The translations under genes and the position numbers were made by a program. Below, in pieces: positions 62,207 to 64,000 of a stretch of DNA of 64,000 nucleotides. The DNA comes from an uncultured Bacteroidales bacterium. Its GTDB lineage: Bacteria > Bacteroidota > Bacteroidia > Bacteroidales > UBA932. Within the stretch, counting starts at the first letter, position 1, and every line of letters begins with the position of its first letter. The notes under the pieces were generated by a model. That model saw only the letters and a program-made list of their open reading frames with translations, did no database searches and was not told where the DNA came from. The stretch is taken from contig CALVDE010000003.1 of assembly GCA_944326265.1 (NCBI GenBank), forward strand, positions 124,001 through 188,000. The letters are read 5' to 3'.

Positions 62207-63637
62207 ATGAATACCATAGATACATCTTATTACTCTTTATTCGGCATTGATCCCGACACTGCGGGCAGGATTCTCAGAGCCGCCCTTTCAAAAGGCGGGG
62301 ACTATGCCGACATCTTCTGCGAGCACACTGTGACCGACGAGCTGTCCCTCAGGGACGGAGAAGTGAATGCCGTGCGCTCCAACATCGACTTCGGAGCCGG
62401 CATCCGAGTACTTTCAGGGGACCGGACAGGGTACGCCTTCTCCGAGTCCATGACAGAAGATGCACTTCTGAGAGCTGCCGCCACGGCCGCCGAGATAGCC
62501 CGGGACAGCAAGCCCGGCACTGAACTGCCGGCAGACTGCACCCCGGTGGACTTCACAAACCGATATCCCGTCATCTCCGACTGGGAGCAGCACACGGTAG
62601 AGGAGAGAAAGCACTACCTCACCATGCTGCGCGACCTGATACACCAGAAGTCAGACAAGGTAATCAACATCACCGCACGGATCAACGGCTCGGAGACCCG
62701 GATACTGTTCTACAATTCCCTGGGCCAGACCTACACGGACCTGCGCCCCATGGCATCCATGTCCGCCGTCATCGTGATGAAGGACGGAGACCGCCTGGAG
62801 AATTTCTACTCTTCCAAGAGCTACCGCAAGGGCTTTGAGTTTCTGTCCGACACCCTAGTGGAAGAGCTTGCCTCGGATGTGGTGAAAGGCTGCTCCAGAC
62901 TTTTCGAGGCCGGCAGACCGTCCTGCGGAGAGATGCCCGTGGTCATGGGGGCCGGCAGTTCCGGCATCCTGCTGCACGAGGCCATCGGACACTCATTTGA
63001 GGCCGACTTCAACCGCAAGGGCGTATCCATCTTCTCCGACCGGATGGGACAGGTCATCTGCAACCGTGAGATCAACATTGTGGACGACGGCACCCTGCCC
63101 TCGTTCAGAGGCTCCGTCAACGTGGATGACGAGGGCGTGCCCGGCCAGAAGACCTACATGGTCAAGGACGGAGTGCTCAACTCCTACCTTCACGACCGCA
63201 TCAGCGCCAGGTACTACGGCGTAGAGCCCACCGGCAACGGCCGCCGCGAGTCATTCCGCTACATGCCCATCCCGAGGATGCGCTCCACCTACATGGAGAA
63301 CGGCAAATCCTCCGAGGAAGACCTTATACGCTCGGTAAAGAAGGGTATCTACGTGGACAATTTCGCCAACGGTCAGGTACAGATCGGAGCCGGAGACTTC
63401 ACGTTCTACGTCAAGTCCGGCTTCATGATTGAGGACGGACACCTGACCCGGCCCATCAAGGACACCAACATCATAGGCAACGGTCCCGAAGCCCTGGCCG
63501 GCATCGTGGGCGTGGCCGACAATCTCATAGTGGACGACAGCACCTGGACCTGCGGCAAAGGTCAGTATTGCCCCGTATCCTGCGGTATGCCGTCAGTCCT
63601 GGTAAGCAAACTTAATGTAGGAGGTATCAATGAATAA
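62207..63637 (+). CDS. tldD: TldD family metalloprotease
   Basis: The 476-residue subunit has the zinc motif HEAIGHSFEADF (HExxxH) near residue 258, with GRRESFRYMPIPRMRST and VDNFANGQVQIGAGDF typical of TldD. With PmbA/TldE it forms a cytoplasmic protease that degrades unfolded peptides and matures some modified peptides. The ATG at 62207 is chosen over the TTG at 62201. The partner gene overlaps its end by 8 bp. Confidence 0.94.
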   Translation: MNTIDTSYYSLFGIDPDTAGRILRAALSKGGDYADIFCEHTVTDELSLRDGEVNAVRSNIDFGAGIRVLSGDRTGYAFSESMTEDALLRAAATAAEIARDSKPGTELPADCTPVDFTNRYPVISDWEQHTVEERKHYLTMLRDLIHQKSDKVINITARINGSETRILFYNSLGQTYTDLRPMASMSAVIVMKDGDRLENFYSSKSYRKGFEFLSDTLVEELASDVVKGCSRLFEAGRPSCGEMPVVMGAGSSGILLHEAIGHSFEADFNRKGVSIFSDRMGQVICNREINIVDDGTLPSFRGSVNVDDEGVPGQKTYMVKDGVLNSYLHDRISARYYGVEPTGNGRRESFRYMPIPRMRSTYMENGKSSEEDLIRSVKKGIYVDNFANGQVQIGAGDFTFYVKSGFMIEDGHLTRPIKDTNIIGNGPEALAGIVGVADNLIVDDSTWTCGKGQYCPVSCGMPSVLVSKLNVGGINE

Positions 63638-64000
63638 AGACATAGCCAGAAAGGCCCTTGAGACAGCCCTTGAGCTAGGAGCATCGGACTGCCGCATCAG
63701 TCTGGCGGAGAGCACACAGACTTCCATCTCCTATCTCAACGGAGAGATAGAGAAGCTCCAGCAGTCATCCTCATCGGCCATGGGCATCGCCATTTTCACC
63801 GAAGGACGCTACGGCAGTTTCTCCACCAACAGGATGGACATGGACGAGCTGCGTCCGTTTCTGCGCAGATGCATAGAGTCGTGCCGTCTGCTCACCCCGG
63901 ACAACTGCCGGACCATGCCGGACAGAGGCACTTATTATAAAGGAGACAAGCCGGACCTGCATCTGCTTGATGACAGATACCGGTCCATACCTTTCGCAGA
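63630..64000 (+). CDS. PmbA/TldE family protein (partial, runs off the window)
   Basis: The gene starts ATG at 63630, 8 bp before the TldD stop, with a clear Shine-Dalgarno GGAGG at 63620-63624. The visible 123 residues begin MNKDIARKALETALELGASD and contain YLNGEIEKLQQSSSSAMGIAIF, the N-terminal domain of the TldD/PmbA family. Being directly after tldD it is the heterodimer partner, which itself lacks the zinc site in most bacteria. Confidence 0.88.
   Translation, partial: MNKDIARKALETALELGASDCRISLAESTQTSISYLNGEIEKLQQSSSSAMGIAIFTEGRYGSFSTNRMDMDELRPFLRRCIESCRLLTPDNCRTMPDRGTYYKGDKPDLHLLDDRYRSIPFA

Overview
The window is a chromosomal stretch of a Bacteroidota bacterium, most likely a GC-rich member of the Bacteroidales (Rikenellaceae-like or a related uncultured family; the genus cannot be fixed from the sequence). 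The evidence is: many promoters with the Bacteroidota -7 box TAnnTTTG, often with a TTG or TTTG about 20 bp upstream; the short 286-residue primary sigma factor typical of the phylum; few strong Shine-Dalgarno sites; NigD-like and 6-bladed propeller lipoproteins; and a ferredoxin-dependent 2-oxoacid oxidoreductase operon. Most of the window is ordinary, densely packed core genome with many 4-bp start/stop overlaps. There is no prophage, CRISPR array or intact insertion sequence.

Layout. 1-2 kb: purine salvage (purine nucleoside phosphorylase with an MTA/SAH deaminase). 2-7 kb: an energy operon of ADP-forming acyl-CoA synthetase, a 55-residue membrane protein and a four-subunit 2-oxoacid:ferredoxin oxidoreductase, which together turn 2-oxoacids into acids plus ATP and reduced ferredoxin. 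7-8 kb: a broken ORF6N gene and a repeat-rich noncoding region. 8-10 kb: a hotdog thioesterase followed by umuD-umuC. 10-13 kb: a coiled-coil gene, zapA, a probable 6S RNA, RNase Y and a lipoprotein. 13-19 kb: symporter, omega-amidase, 5'-nucleotidase, GT2 glycosyltransferase and dihydroorotase. 19-31 kb: a long minus-strand run of htrA, rpoD, an M3 peptidase, argS, ygiQ, an acidic protein, a ClC channel and tex. 31-35 kb: dnaN, a DnaQ-like exonuclease, an unknown protein and an HI0933-type flavoprotein. 35-40 kb: tRNA-Thr fused in transcription to a nitroreductase lipoprotein, an ABC permease, a zinc peptidase and a PIN-type toxin-antitoxin pair. 40-44 kb: a UvrA2-like ATPase, a LOG-family protein, mnmA and the SRP RNA. 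44-49 kb: two lipoproteins, cdd, a noncoding island, a glucosaminidase and mltG. 49-54 kb: rpsA, RNase Z, an S41 protease and a NigD-like lipoprotein. 54-60 kb: corA, ahcY and a divergent tryptophanase-family lyase, then nagK, recR and mntP. 60-64 kb: a TIGR02757 protein, a zeta-toxin pair and tldD/pmbA.

The most interesting signal is a structured repeat of roughly 110-130 bp with two near-complete copies (7907-8014 and 42189-42318). The copies share a GC-rich core with two internal hairpins, but each is closed by its own long inverted repeat of different sequence. Both lie in the same orientation and end about 25 bp before the start codon of a gene next to or encoding DNA-repair functions (thioesterase-umuDC, and uvrA2). 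Paired positions in the hairpins change together between the copies. Two degraded partial copies are at 18961-18996 and 47184-47211. It could be a structured leader RNA or a mobile palindromic element; the sequence alone does not decide.
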